From DASQUK01 sp046723645 (GTDB lineage: Bacteria; Actinomycetota; Acidimicrobiia; Acidimicrobiales; VFJN01): a stretch of 15,461 nucleotides of DNA. The stretch covers positions 1 through 15,461 of the forward strand of contig JBKOUY010000114.1 in NCBI GenBank assembly GCA_046723645.1, written 5' to 3'. Made by a program: the position numbers and the translations under genes. Under the pieces are notes generated by a model that was given only the letters and a program-made list of their open reading frames with translations, was not told the DNA's origin and did not search any database. Shown here one piece after another: positions 7,427 through 13,884 of the stretch (position 1 is the first letter of the stretch; each line of letters opens with the position of its first letter).

Positions 7427-8414
7427 TGCCGCGTGGCGCTGCGCCGCCGTCGAGCTGCTCGAGCAGCAGCCGGCCCATGTCGGTCCCGAGCTCCTCGATC
7501 GGCTGCCGCACCGTCGTGAGCGGTGGGTCGGCGGCCGGGGCGAGCTCGGTGTCGTCGAATCCGATCACCGCGACGTCCTCGGGGACGCGACGACCGGCGG
7601 ACCGCAGCGCGTCGAGCGTGCCCAGCGCCATGAGGTCGGAGGCGGCGAAGATGCCGTCGACCTCGGGGTGGCGCTCGAGCAGCAGCCGGGTGGCGCCGGC
7701 ACCGCCGGTGCGGGTGAAGTCGCCCTCGCCCACCAACGACGACGGCGACCGGCGGCCCGACGCGCCGAGGGCCCGGCGCCAGCCGGTGAGCCGGTCCGCG
7801 CCGGGCGTCATGTCGGGAGGACCGGCGATGGTGGCGATCGTGCGGCAGCCCCGGCGGATCAGGTGCGCGCAGGCCCGGCGGGCCCCGCCCACGTTGTCGG
7901 CGTCGACGAAGCCGATGGTCGGTGCGCTGGCGCGCTCCTCCGGGTGGCCGGCGATGACGCAGGGGATGCCCGCGGCGACGAGCCGGTCCGGCAACGGGTC
8001 GTCACGACGCGTCGACAGCAGCAGCACGCCGTCCGTGTTGCCCCGCAACAGGAGGCGCTCGACGCCCGCCCGGTCCGACTCGTCCGGGACCATCATCAGG
8101 ACCAGCTGATAGCGGGAGCCGGACAGGGCGGCGGCGATGCCGCGGATCGTCCCGGCGAAGAATGGATCGCCGAACAGGCGGGTGCTGGGCTCGGAGACCA
8201 CGAGCCCGACCGCGTAGCTGCGGTGGGCGGCCAGGCTGCGCGCTGCCCGGTTCGGCGCATAGCCGAGCTGCTCGATGGCGCGCTCGACGGCGGCGCGGGC
8301 GGCGTCCGACACCCGGGTGCTGCCGTTGACGACCCGCGACACCGTGGCCCGCGAGACGCCCGACCGGGCCGCCACGTCCTCGAGCGTGCACCGGGCGTCC
8401 GGGTGCCGCGCCAA
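7386..8414 (-). CDS. LacI-family transcriptional regulator of the GH1 gene
   Basis: Regulator of 342 residues with the full LacI/GalR layout. The helix-turn-helix is at 11-30 (LEDVAARSGVSRATVSRVVN), then the hinge (PNRAARSLAAHRS), and a sugar-sensing domain with FVDADNVGGARRACAHLIRRG, FAASDLMALGTLDAL, VIGFDDTELAPAADPPLTTVRQP and the C-terminal LLLEQLDGGAAPRGITLETELVVR. Its recognition helix starts S-R-A, unlike the G-A-G of the first regulator in this window, so a different operator is expected. Start TTG 8414 follows GGGGGCG by about 7 nt and comes 4 nt after the GH1 stop; the frame stays open further upstream only as a shadow of GH1. Co-transcription with GH1 and the palindrome on the GH1 start suggest a feedback loop induced by a glycoside. 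Confidence 0.9.
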   Translation of the reverse strand: MARHPDARCTLEDVAARSGVSRATVSRVVNGSTRVSDAARAAVERAIEQLGYAPNRAARSLAAHRSYAVGLVVSEPSTRLFGDPFFAGTIRGIAAALSGSRYQLVLMMVPDESDRAGVERLLLRGNTDGVLLLSTRRDDPLPDRLVAAGIPCVIAGHPEERASAPTIGFVDADNVGGARRACAHLIRRGCRTIATIAGPPDMTPGADRLTGWRRALGASGRRSPSSLVGEGDFTRTGGAGATRLLLERHPEVDGIFAASDLMALGTLDALRSAGRRVPEDVAVIGFDDTELAPAADPPLTTVRQPIEELGTDMGRLLLEQLDGGAAPRGITLETELVVRHSA

Positions 8415-8418
8415 CGGG

Positions 8419-9894
8419 TCACGCCCCCGGCAGCCCGTTGGCGGCGATGACGTCACGGAACCACAGGGCGCTCGCCTTGGGGGTGCGGCGCTGGGTCTCG
8501 AAGTCCACGTGCACGATGCCGAAGCGCTGCCGGTAGCCCTCGGCCCACTCGAAGTTGTCGAGCAGCGACCACACGAAGAACCCGCGCAGGTCGACGCCGG
8601 CGTGGATGGCGTCGTGGCAGGCTCGCACGTGCGCGTCGAGGTAGGCGCGGCGGTCGGTGTCGTGCACCCGGCCGTCGTCGCCCGGCACGTCCGCGAACGC
8701 GCCCCCGGTCTCGTGGACGTACAACGGCGGCGGCTCGTACTCGCTCGCAACGGCGACCAGGGCGTCGTACAGGCCGTCGGGCTCGACCGCCCAGCCGTTC
8801 GACGTCGGCGTGTCGGCGGCGGCGGCGAAGCCCACATCCGGCGAGCCCGGCCACGGCGACGGCGGCGCCGACGCCCCGGGCTCGTGGCGCACGTGGTAAC
8901 GCCGGTAGTAGTTGACCCCCAGCGAATCGATCGGACGGGCGATCTGGGCCAGGTCACCGTCCCGGATGTGGGCTAGGTCGCTCACTGCCGCCAGGTCCTC
9001 GAGCACGTCGTCCGGGTAGGCGCCCCGCAGCACCGCGTCGTACCACAGGCGGTTGGCGATGCCGTCGATCCGGCGCACGGCGTCGCGATCGGCGCCGGTG
9101 GCCTGCTCCGGCGCGTCGGTGGCGACGACGGGATAGGGGTTGAGCGTGATCCCGATCTCCGGGCCCTGCGACGGGTCGGGCCCGTGCCCGGACACCCGGG
9201 CCCGGAGCACGTCCATCGCCAGCCCGTGCCCGAGCAGCAGGTGGTGGCTGGCGGCCACGGCCGCGCCGGCCTCGGTGCGTCCGGGGGCGTGGATGCCGGC
9301 GGCGTAGCCGAGCATGGCCGCGCACCACGGCTCGTTGATGGTGGTCCAGCGGCGAACCCGGTCGCCGAGCGCATCGGCCACGACTCCGGCGTAGTCGGCG
9401 AACCGGCCGGCGGTGTCGCGGGCGGGCCAGCCGCCGGCGTCCTCGAGGGCCTGGGGGAGGTCCCAGTGGTACAGCGTGACGATGGGCTCGACGCCGCGGG
9501 CGAGGAGCTCGTCCACCAGCTCCCGGTAGAAGTCGAGCCCCGGCTGGCTGACGGCGCCCGCCCCCTCGGGCTGCACACGGGGCCAGGCGATCGAGAACCT
9601 GTACGCCGGCAGGCCCAGCTCGGCGATCAAGGCGACGTCGTCGACCATGCGCCGCCGGTGGTCGGCCGCAGGCTCCCCGGTGTCGCCGCGTGCGTGCCCG
9701 CCGGCCGCGAACGTGTCCCAGATCGACGGCCCGCGGCCGTCGAGGTCGATGCCGCCCTCGATCTGGTAGGCGGACGTGCCCGCGCCCCACAGGAACCCAT
9801 CGGGGAACCGTCGGGGGCCGTTTGCCGGCCGCGAGGCGGGCTGTCCGAGGGCGTCGATCCGTCCCTGAACGTCAGTCTGTGAGAGCGCTCTCAC
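8419..9894 (-). CDS. Glycoside hydrolase family 1 (beta-glucosidase-like)
   Basis: Retaining beta-glycosidase of 491 residues with no signal peptide, so it acts on imported substrate in the cytoplasm. The fold begins at FPDGFLWGAGTSAYQIEG (30-47). His143 (TLYHWDLPQAL) and Asn187-Glu188 (TINEPW, acid/base) are intact. The nucleophile is Glu395 in YVHETGGAF, where most GH1 enzymes have I/V-T-E-N-G. The late SLLDNFEWAEGYRQRFGIVHVDF is a clear GH1 signature and its EWAEGY part belongs to the aglycone/glycone-binding region. The only usable start in frame is GTG 9894: a stop lies upstream and no ATG, GTG or TTG codon falls before the conserved core. This GTG sits inside a perfect palindrome and 7 nt after a -10-like box, with no near Shine-Dalgarno sequence, so the mRNA may be leaderless. 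The lacI gene follows 4 nt after the stop. Confidence 0.94.
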   Translation of the reverse strand: MRALSQTDVQGRIDALGQPASRPANGPRRFPDGFLWGAGTSAYQIEGGIDLDGRGPSIWDTFAAGGHARGDTGEPAADHRRRMVDDVALIAELGLPAYRFSIAWPRVQPEGAGAVSQPGLDFYRELVDELLARGVEPIVTLYHWDLPQALEDAGGWPARDTAGRFADYAGVVADALGDRVRRWTTINEPWCAAMLGYAAGIHAPGRTEAGAAVAASHHLLLGHGLAMDVLRARVSGHGPDPSQGPEIGITLNPYPVVATDAPEQATGADRDAVRRIDGIANRLWYDAVLRGAYPDDVLEDLAAVSDLAHIRDGDLAQIARPIDSLGVNYYRRYHVRHEPGASAPPSPWPGSPDVGFAAAADTPTSNGWAVEPDGLYDALVAVASEYEPPPLYVHETGGAFADVPGDDGRVHDTDRRAYLDAHVRACHDAIHAGVDLRGFFVWSLLDNFEWAEGYRQRFGIVHVDFETQRRTPKASALWFRDVIAANGLPGA

Positions 9895-9896
9895 AG
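9877..9896. promoter_or_regulatory. LacI-family operator, 20-bp perfect palindrome over the GH1 start codon
   Basis: CTGTGAGAGCGCTCTCACAG is a perfect 20-bp inverted repeat. Its centre fits the LacI-family pattern (TGAGAGCGCTCTCA) and resembles GAGCGCTC operators of actinobacterial glucoside regulators of the CebR/BglR kind. It covers the presumed transcription start and the first six codons of the GH1 gene, so a bound repressor would block initiation. The likely ligand-responsive repressor is the lacI gene in the same unit (inference). Confidence 0.82.
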
Positions 9897-9901
9897 CATT
9901 T

Positions 9902-9907
9902 ACCGTA
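9902..9907 (-). promoter_or_regulatory. Putative -10 box of the GH1-lacI unit
   Basis: On the minus strand TACGGT (TAnnnT type) is followed by seven bases and then the GTG start. That places the transcription start at or next to the start codon, as in leaderless actinobacterial genes. No good -35 hexamer is seen 17-18 bp further upstream. The operator begins about 5 bp downstream. The 72-bp gap between this unit and the monooxygenase gene shows no clear terminator. Confidence 0.45.
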
Positions 9908-9968
9908 GTCGCTCCCGATCCCGCCGGCTCGGCCGTCGTTCAGCGCCGCGCTCGACCGCTCGGACTGT

Positions 9969-11216
9969 TCAGTACGTCATCCCCGCCTGGAACGCGACGT
10001 CGGGAGCTTTGCGGGGCGGGCTCCGGCGGGCCAGCGCCTCCTCGATGGCGGGGGCCAGGCGCTCGAGCTTGGCCTTCTCCCGCTCGTCCTCGTGCTCGGC
10101 GAAGTCCGGCAGCACCTCCGTGGCGAACAGTTCCAGCGACTCGCAGATGTGCTCGTGGCGGTTGCGCCCCGCCTGCGACACGAAGATGACCTGGTCCACG
10201 CCGGCGTCCTCGTAGCCGTGCAGCAGGTCCCTCACCTGGTCGGGTGTCCCGATGGCGCCGCGCAGGGCGCCGAGACCCTGCTCGAACAGCTGCGCGCCCA
10301 GCGTCTGGCCGGTCTGCGCCGCCGTCTGCCGGCGGAAGCCGAACAGGTCGCGCTTGTCCTCGAACTCGTCCCAGACGTTGGTCCGGCCCGGCCGGTGCGT
10401 CCCGAACACGTAGTAGTGGCCCAGGCTGAAGCCGAAGAAGTGGGCGCCGTCGAGCCCCCGCGCGATGGCCGTCTCCTCGTCGGCGTGGCACATCAGCGGC
10501 AGCACGACCGCCACGTTGGGGTTGACCGCGAAGCCGCCGGGCACGCATTCCTCCGACGCGACGGTGGCGTAGTAGTTGTCGACCCATGCCTTGGCCTCGC
10601 CCGGCTCGATGAAGCTGAAGCTGAGCGCCCCGATGCCCTTCGTGGCCGCCAGGTGGATCGTCTCGCGGCGGCTGCAGGCCACCCACAGGGGCGGATGGGG
10701 CCGCTGGAGGGGCCGCGGCACCACCCCGCGCACGGGCATCTTGAAGAACGTGCCGTCGTAGCCGGCGAACGGCGCCTCGACGAACATGCGGGTGACGGCG
10801 TCGAGCGCCTCCTCCCACTGCGCGCGCTTCTGCTCTCGGTCGATGAGAAAGCCGCCGAGCTCGGCCTCTGACGACGCCTCGCCGGTCCCGAAGTCGACCC
10901 GGCCGTCCGACACCAGGTCGAGCGTGGCGATGCGCTCGGCCACCCGGGCGGTGTGGTTGAAGTTGAACGGCAGCTGGACGATGCCGTGGCCAAGCCGGAT
11001 GCGCGACGTGCGCTGGCTGGCGGCCGCCAGGAACACCTCGGGGGCGGAGGAGTGCGAGTACTCCTCGAGGAAGTGGTGCTCGACCTCCCACACGTAGTCG
11101 ATGCCCACCCGGTCGGCGAGCTCGACCTGCTCGAGCGCGTCCTTGAGGAGCCGGTGCTCGCTGTCGTCGTCCCAGGGGCGGGGCAACTGGTGCTCGTAGA
11201 AGATGCCGAACTTCAT
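9969..11216 (-). CDS. Luciferase-like (LLM class) flavin-dependent oxidoreductase
   Basis: TIM-barrel monooxygenase of 415 residues in the bacterial luciferase superfamily, which uses reduced FMN or F420. Family marks include the N-terminal MKFGIFYEHQLPRPW, WEVEHHF (43-49), SRIRLGHGIVQLPFNFNHTARVAERIATLD, DGRVDFGTGEASSEAE, HPPLWVACSRRETI, and the late IGTPDQVRDLLHGYEDAGVD. A charged C-terminal extension (from about EHEDEREKAKLERL) goes beyond the barrel. ATG 11216 has an excellent AGGAGGAC Shine-Dalgarno 4 nt before it. The gene follows the PaaX-like regulator by 23 nt on the same strand, so they are probably one operon. The substrate is not evident; the family covers alkanes, terpenes, aromatics and organosulfur compounds. 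Confidence 0.9.
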   Translation of the reverse strand: MKFGIFYEHQLPRPWDDDSEHRLLKDALEQVELADRVGIDYVWEVEHHFLEEYSHSSAPEVFLAAASQRTSRIRLGHGIVQLPFNFNHTARVAERIATLDLVSDGRVDFGTGEASSEAELGGFLIDREQKRAQWEEALDAVTRMFVEAPFAGYDGTFFKMPVRGVVPRPLQRPHPPLWVACSRRETIHLAATKGIGALSFSFIEPGEAKAWVDNYYATVASEECVPGGFAVNPNVAVVLPLMCHADEETAIARGLDGAHFFGFSLGHYYVFGTHRPGRTNVWDEFEDKRDLFGFRRQTAAQTGQTLGAQLFEQGLGALRGAIGTPDQVRDLLHGYEDAGVDQVIFVSQAGRNRHEHICESLELFATEVLPDFAEHEDEREKAKLERLAPAIEEALARRSPPRKAPDVAFQAGMTY

Positions 11217-11239
11217 GCGGGTCCTCCTGGGCCGGGCGC

Positions 11240-12223
11240 CTACGCCAGCGCGTCGATCAGGTCGTCGAAGGAACGGAACAGGGCGGGTCGGTTGTGCTCG
11301 GCGCGGATCTCCAGCGCCAGCCGGCGGCTGCGCACCAGGAGGTCGCGTGCCGCCCCACCCGGCCAGGGGTGGGGGAGCAGCTCCGGAGGGAGCAACGGGT
11401 CATCGTCGAAGCAGGCCTGATATGCGAGGCCCATGGCCAGCGCACCGGGCAGGAACGCCGAGTCGGGAAGGGTCTGGTGGCGGCGGCGCATGCTGGCCAG
11501 GTCGGCGGGCACGTGCCCCCAGCGGTCGACGAAGGCGTGGTAGCGGGCGGCCAGCCGCTCGATCGGCCACAGGCGTGCTGCCAGCGCCGTGGGCTCGGAG
11601 ACCCCGCCCACGGCAAGGTCGTCGGTGGCCGCCAACGTGACGTGCTCGGAGACGCCGAGCCGTTCGGACTCGCCGTTGACGTCCTTCTCCCAGGGGTGGG
11701 GGGAGGCGTAGAGGCCGTTGTGGATGGCGGCGCCGCCCAGCCGGACGAGATGGTCACGCAGGGCGTCCCGGGCGGCGCGGCGCGTCTCGGGAATGGCAAA
11801 GGCCGCGAGGTGCCAGCGGCGGTCCCACACGTGTCGCCCGCCCCCGCGGCCCGAGTGGCCGTGGGAGCGGACGTCACGTCCCGGGCCGGCGGCGGCGTCC
11901 TGGATGTGCGCCAGCCGGGCGCGGGCGGTGCTCGCCCCGAGCGCTGCGAGGCCGGCCTCGGTGGCGCGGTAGACGGCCCGCTGGCCCTGGCCCTGACGGG
12001 TGAAGAGGCCCTCGGCCACGAGCCGCCGCAGGCAGGACCGAACCTGCTCGGGCGATCGGCCGCAGGCGTCGGCAACCGGGAAGGCGTCGGCGGCGAGGAT
12101 CGACCCGTCGTGCCGCGCCAGCCCGAGGACGAGCATGCGGGTAGGGAGGTCGCCCCCGGCGATGCCGTGGCTAGGGACCGGTGCGGCCGGATCGGTCGCG
12201 ACGGCTCCGGTCGTTTCACCCAC
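11240..12223 (-). CDS. PaaX-family-like transcriptional regulator
   Basis: Regulator of 327 residues. The N-terminal part (about 27-95) looks like a winged helix (LPTRMLVLGLARHD, then SPEQVRSCLRRLVAEGLFTRQGQGQRAVYRATEAG). The middle carries the PaaX-type domain (RRWHLAAFAIPETRRAARDALRDHLVRLGGAAIHNGLYASPHPW), and the C-terminal part (WPIERLAARYHAFVDRWG, then LPDSAFLPGALAMGLAYQACFDDDPLLPPELLPHPWPG) also matches the family. The known PaaX represses phenylacetate catabolism and is released by phenylacetyl-CoA; no phenylacetate genes are visible here, so the target is more likely its own operon with the downstream monooxygenase. GTG 12223 has no Shine-Dalgarno but has promoter-like boxes at leaderless spacing; Met30 is the alternative start but would trim the N-terminus close to the winged helix. 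Confidence 0.82.
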   Translation of the reverse strand: MGETTGAVATDPAAPVPSHGIAGGDLPTRMLVLGLARHDGSILAADAFPVADACGRSPEQVRSCLRRLVAEGLFTRQGQGQRAVYRATEAGLAALGASTARARLAHIQDAAAGPGRDVRSHGHSGRGGGRHVWDRRWHLAAFAIPETRRAARDALRDHLVRLGGAAIHNGLYASPHPWEKDVNGESERLGVSEHVTLAATDDLAVGGVSEPTALAARLWPIERLAARYHAFVDRWGHVPADLASMRRRHQTLPDSAFLPGALAMGLAYQACFDDDPLLPPELLPHPWPGGAARDLLVRSRRLALEIRAEHNRPALFRSFDDLIDALA

Positions 12224-12230
12224 GACCGAC

Positions 12231-12260
12231 AGTCAACGCGACCGGCCGGACGGCTGTCAA
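12231..12260 (-). promoter_or_regulatory. Putative promoter of the paaX-like/monooxygenase operon
   Basis: On the minus strand TTGACA (12260-12255) is followed by an 18-nt spacer and TTGACT (12236-12231) as a weak -10, then seven bases and the GTG start at 12223. This fits a leaderless transcript and explains the missing Shine-Dalgarno. The two TTGAC elements could also be repeated half-sites for a regulator, 24 bp apart. Confidence 0.35.
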
Positions 12261-12315
12261 TGGCGGCCGTTCGGCGGTCACGCGCAAACACCACTGTTCC
12301 CTGCGTTCCGGGGGG

Positions 12316-12321
12316 TAGCGT
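12316..12321 (+). promoter_or_regulatory. Putative -10 box of the PlsY-like gene cluster
   Basis: TAGCGT fits the TAnnnT -10 pattern and lies seven bases before ATG 12329, the same spacing as in front of the GH1 and paaX-like starts. No convincing -35 is visible. GGAAAG touches the ATG too closely to act as a Shine-Dalgarno, so a leaderless message is plausible. The 105-bp divergent gap (12224-12328) therefore holds promoters for both directions. Confidence 0.4.
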
Positions 12322-12328
12322 CGGAAAG

Positions 12329-12961
12329 ATGACCCGCCGACCGAATCCCGCGGCCGTCATTGCGCTGGGGTGGCTGGCGGGATCGATTCCGTTTTCCAAC
12401 ATCGCGGCACGGACGCGGGCGGGGGTCGACCTGCGGGACGTCGGCGGCGGCACCGTTTCGGGCACCGCACTGCACAGCGTGGCCGGGTTCGGGCCCCTGG
12501 CCGTCGCCGGCGTGTGCGACATCGCCAAGGGCGCGGTCGGACCTGCGCTGGCCGGGCGGGAGCGGCCGATGCTGGGGGCCGCCGCCACCGTTGCGTCGGT
12601 GGCCGGGCACAACTGGTCCCCGTGGTTGGGGGGCGCGGGGGGACGCGGCGTCTCGGTGGCGATGGGATCGCTGCTGGTCCAGGGTTGGCCCGGCACGGTG
12701 GTCCTGGCGTCGGGACTGGCGGCCGGCCGGCTGTGCCGCCAGACCGGCCTCGGCAGCTTCGTGGCCGACGTCGCGCTGGTGCCAGTGCTGGCGCGGACGC
12801 GGGGGAGGGCCGGACTGCTCGCGGGTGCGGGGGTCGCCGGGGTGATGCTGGCCAAGCGGTTGGCGGGCAATCGACCCCCGATGCGGCCCGGCGTGGACGT
12901 CTACCTTCACCGGCTCCTGTACGACCGCGATCCGGGGGGCACCGAGGGCACCGCAGCATGA
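12329..12961 (+). CDS. Divergent PlsY-like glycerol-3-phosphate acyltransferase family protein
   Basis: Membrane protein of 210 residues resembling PlsY, which transfers the acyl group of acyl-phosphate to glycerol-3-phosphate to start phospholipid synthesis. Seen are GSIPFSNIAAR (18-28), a VDLRDVGGG segment (33-41), the DIAKGAVGP element (64-72), and GHNWSPWLGGAGGRGVSVAMG (93-113). Compared with the family motifs, the GSGNxGATN loop reads GGGTVSGTA (both Asn lost) and GGKG reads GGRG, so it is either an atypical enzyme or a paralogue with another role. ATG 12329 follows a -10-like box by 7 nt; the open frame upstream is a shadow of the paaX-like gene. Its stop overlaps the next start (ATGA), indicating coupling with the DegV-like gene. 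Confidence 0.78.
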   Translation: MTRRPNPAAVIALGWLAGSIPFSNIAARTRAGVDLRDVGGGTVSGTALHSVAGFGPLAVAGVCDIAKGAVGPALAGRERPMLGAAATVASVAGHNWSPWLGGAGGRGVSVAMGSLLVQGWPGTVVLASGLAAGRLCRQTGLGSFVADVALVPVLARTRGRAGLLAGAGVAGVMLAKRLAGNRPPMRPGVDVYLHRLLYDRDPGGTEGTAA

Positions 12962-13821
12962 CCGTGACCGTCACCGTCGTCACCGACAGCGCCGCGGCGC
13001 TGCCCCCCGACCTCGTCGCCCGCTACGACATCAGGGTTGTCCCCCTCGTGCTCCAGGTGGGCGCCGACCGCTACCGCGACGGCGAGATCAGCCTCGACGA
13101 GCTGGTGCGCCGGTTCGACGAGCCGATCAGCACGGCGGCGCCGTCGCCGGGAGAGTTCGCCACGGTCATCGCCGATGCGCTCCGGACCGGCCCGGTCGTC
13201 ACGCTCACGCTCGCCGCCGGCATGTCGTCCACGCACGACTCGGCCAAGCTGGCGGCCAAGCTCGTGACCAACGGCGATCCCAGGGCTCCCGCTGACGGGG
13301 GACCCGCCGTCGCAGTGCTCGACACGGGCACCGCCGCCGGCGCGCAGGCGCTCGTGGTCCTGGCTGCGGCCCGGGCGGCCGCCGAGGGGGCCGACCAGTA
13401 CGAGGTCATCGCCACCGCCGAGGGGGTGGCGGGGCGCGTGCGCCTGGCGGCGAGCGTCGCAGACCTGGAACGCCTGGCGCGCTCCGGGCGCGTGCCCGAC
13501 GCCGCCCGCTGGATCGGCGACCGGCTCGGCGTCCGGCCCCTGTTCGAGTTCCGGGACGGGCGGGCGCGCCCGTTGCGCCCGGCCTTCAGCGCCGAGGCCG
13601 CCCTCGACCGCATCGTGCAGCGCTGCGCCGCCGGCGCCGGCAAGGGCGCGCGCCTCCACGTGACCGTGCTGCACGCGCTCAATCCTGATGCCGCCGACGC
13701 ACTGGCCGAGCGCGTCGAGGCGCTGCATCCGGCGTCGTTCCTGGTCGGCCCGTTCAGCCCCGTGATGGTGGCCCACACGGGTCGCGGCCTCGCCGGCCTC
13801 GCCTGGTGGTGGGAGGAGTGA
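12958..13821 (+). CDS. DegV-family (FakB-like) fatty-acid-binding protein
   Basis: Cytoplasmic two-domain DegV protein of 287 residues, the usual length. DegV/FakB proteins hold a fatty acid while the kinase FakA phosphorylates it. Marks are VVTDSAAALP (7-16), the ligand-contact loop STAAPSPGEF (58-67), LTLAAGMSSTHDSAK (about 83-97, where SGTxxSA is usual), the VLDTGTAAGAQALVV segment, LERLARSGRV (the common LxxLxxGGRI), RPLFEFRDGRARPL, and C-terminal HTGRGLAGLAWWWEE (from His273; HxGPGxxG in most members). Start ATG 12958 overlaps the PlsY-like stop by 4 nt. FakA is not in the window, so its kinase partner must be elsewhere if it works as FakB. Confidence 0.88.
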   Translation: MTVTVTVVTDSAAALPPDLVARYDIRVVPLVLQVGADRYRDGEISLDELVRRFDEPISTAAPSPGEFATVIADALRTGPVVTLTLAAGMSSTHDSAKLAAKLVTNGDPRAPADGGPAVAVLDTGTAAGAQALVVLAAARAAAEGADQYEVIATAEGVAGRVRLAASVADLERLARSGRVPDAARWIGDRLGVRPLFEFRDGRARPLRPAFSAEAALDRIVQRCAAGAGKGARLHVTVLHALNPDAADALAERVEALHPASFLVGPFSPVMVAHTGRGLAGLAWWWEE

Positions 13822-13883
13822 TGCCCCGCGCATCCGGCCAACCGGGCGCCGCGGGTTTCGTTGGCTGTCCGGCGGGAGGCTGA
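13821..13883 (+). CDS. Possible 20-codon mini-ORF between degV-like and hydrolase genes
   Basis: ATG 13821 shares bases with the degV-like stop (TGATG) and is preceded by GGGAGGAG. The 20-residue frame (MPRASGQPGAAGFVGCPAGG) ends in TGA one base before the hydrolase GTG. It could be a coupling peptide that carries ribosomes to the hydrolase start. It may also be chance, since the Shine-Dalgarno-like run encodes the Trp-Trp-Glu-Glu end of the DegV-like protein. Nothing is known of the peptide. Confidence 0.25.
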   Translation: MPRASGQPGAAGFVGCPAGG

Positions 13884-13884
13884 C

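Noticed and set aside
8415..8957. N-terminal extension of the second LacI regulator into the GH1 gene
   Set aside because: The stretch is a low-complexity Arg/Thr/Ser/Pro shadow of GH1. LacI homology starts after TTG 8414, which has its own ribosome site.
11294..12328. Plus-strand open frame upstream of the PlsY-like gene, in frame with it
   Set aside because: It is antisense to the paaX-like gene and carries no recognisable motif; the PlsY-like similarity begins at ATG 12329.
13837..13865. Possible hairpin GCCAAC/GTTGGC after the DegV-like gene
   Set aside because: Only 6-bp arms with an 17-nt loop, no T-tract, and the hydrolase start follows at once, so a terminator is unlikely.
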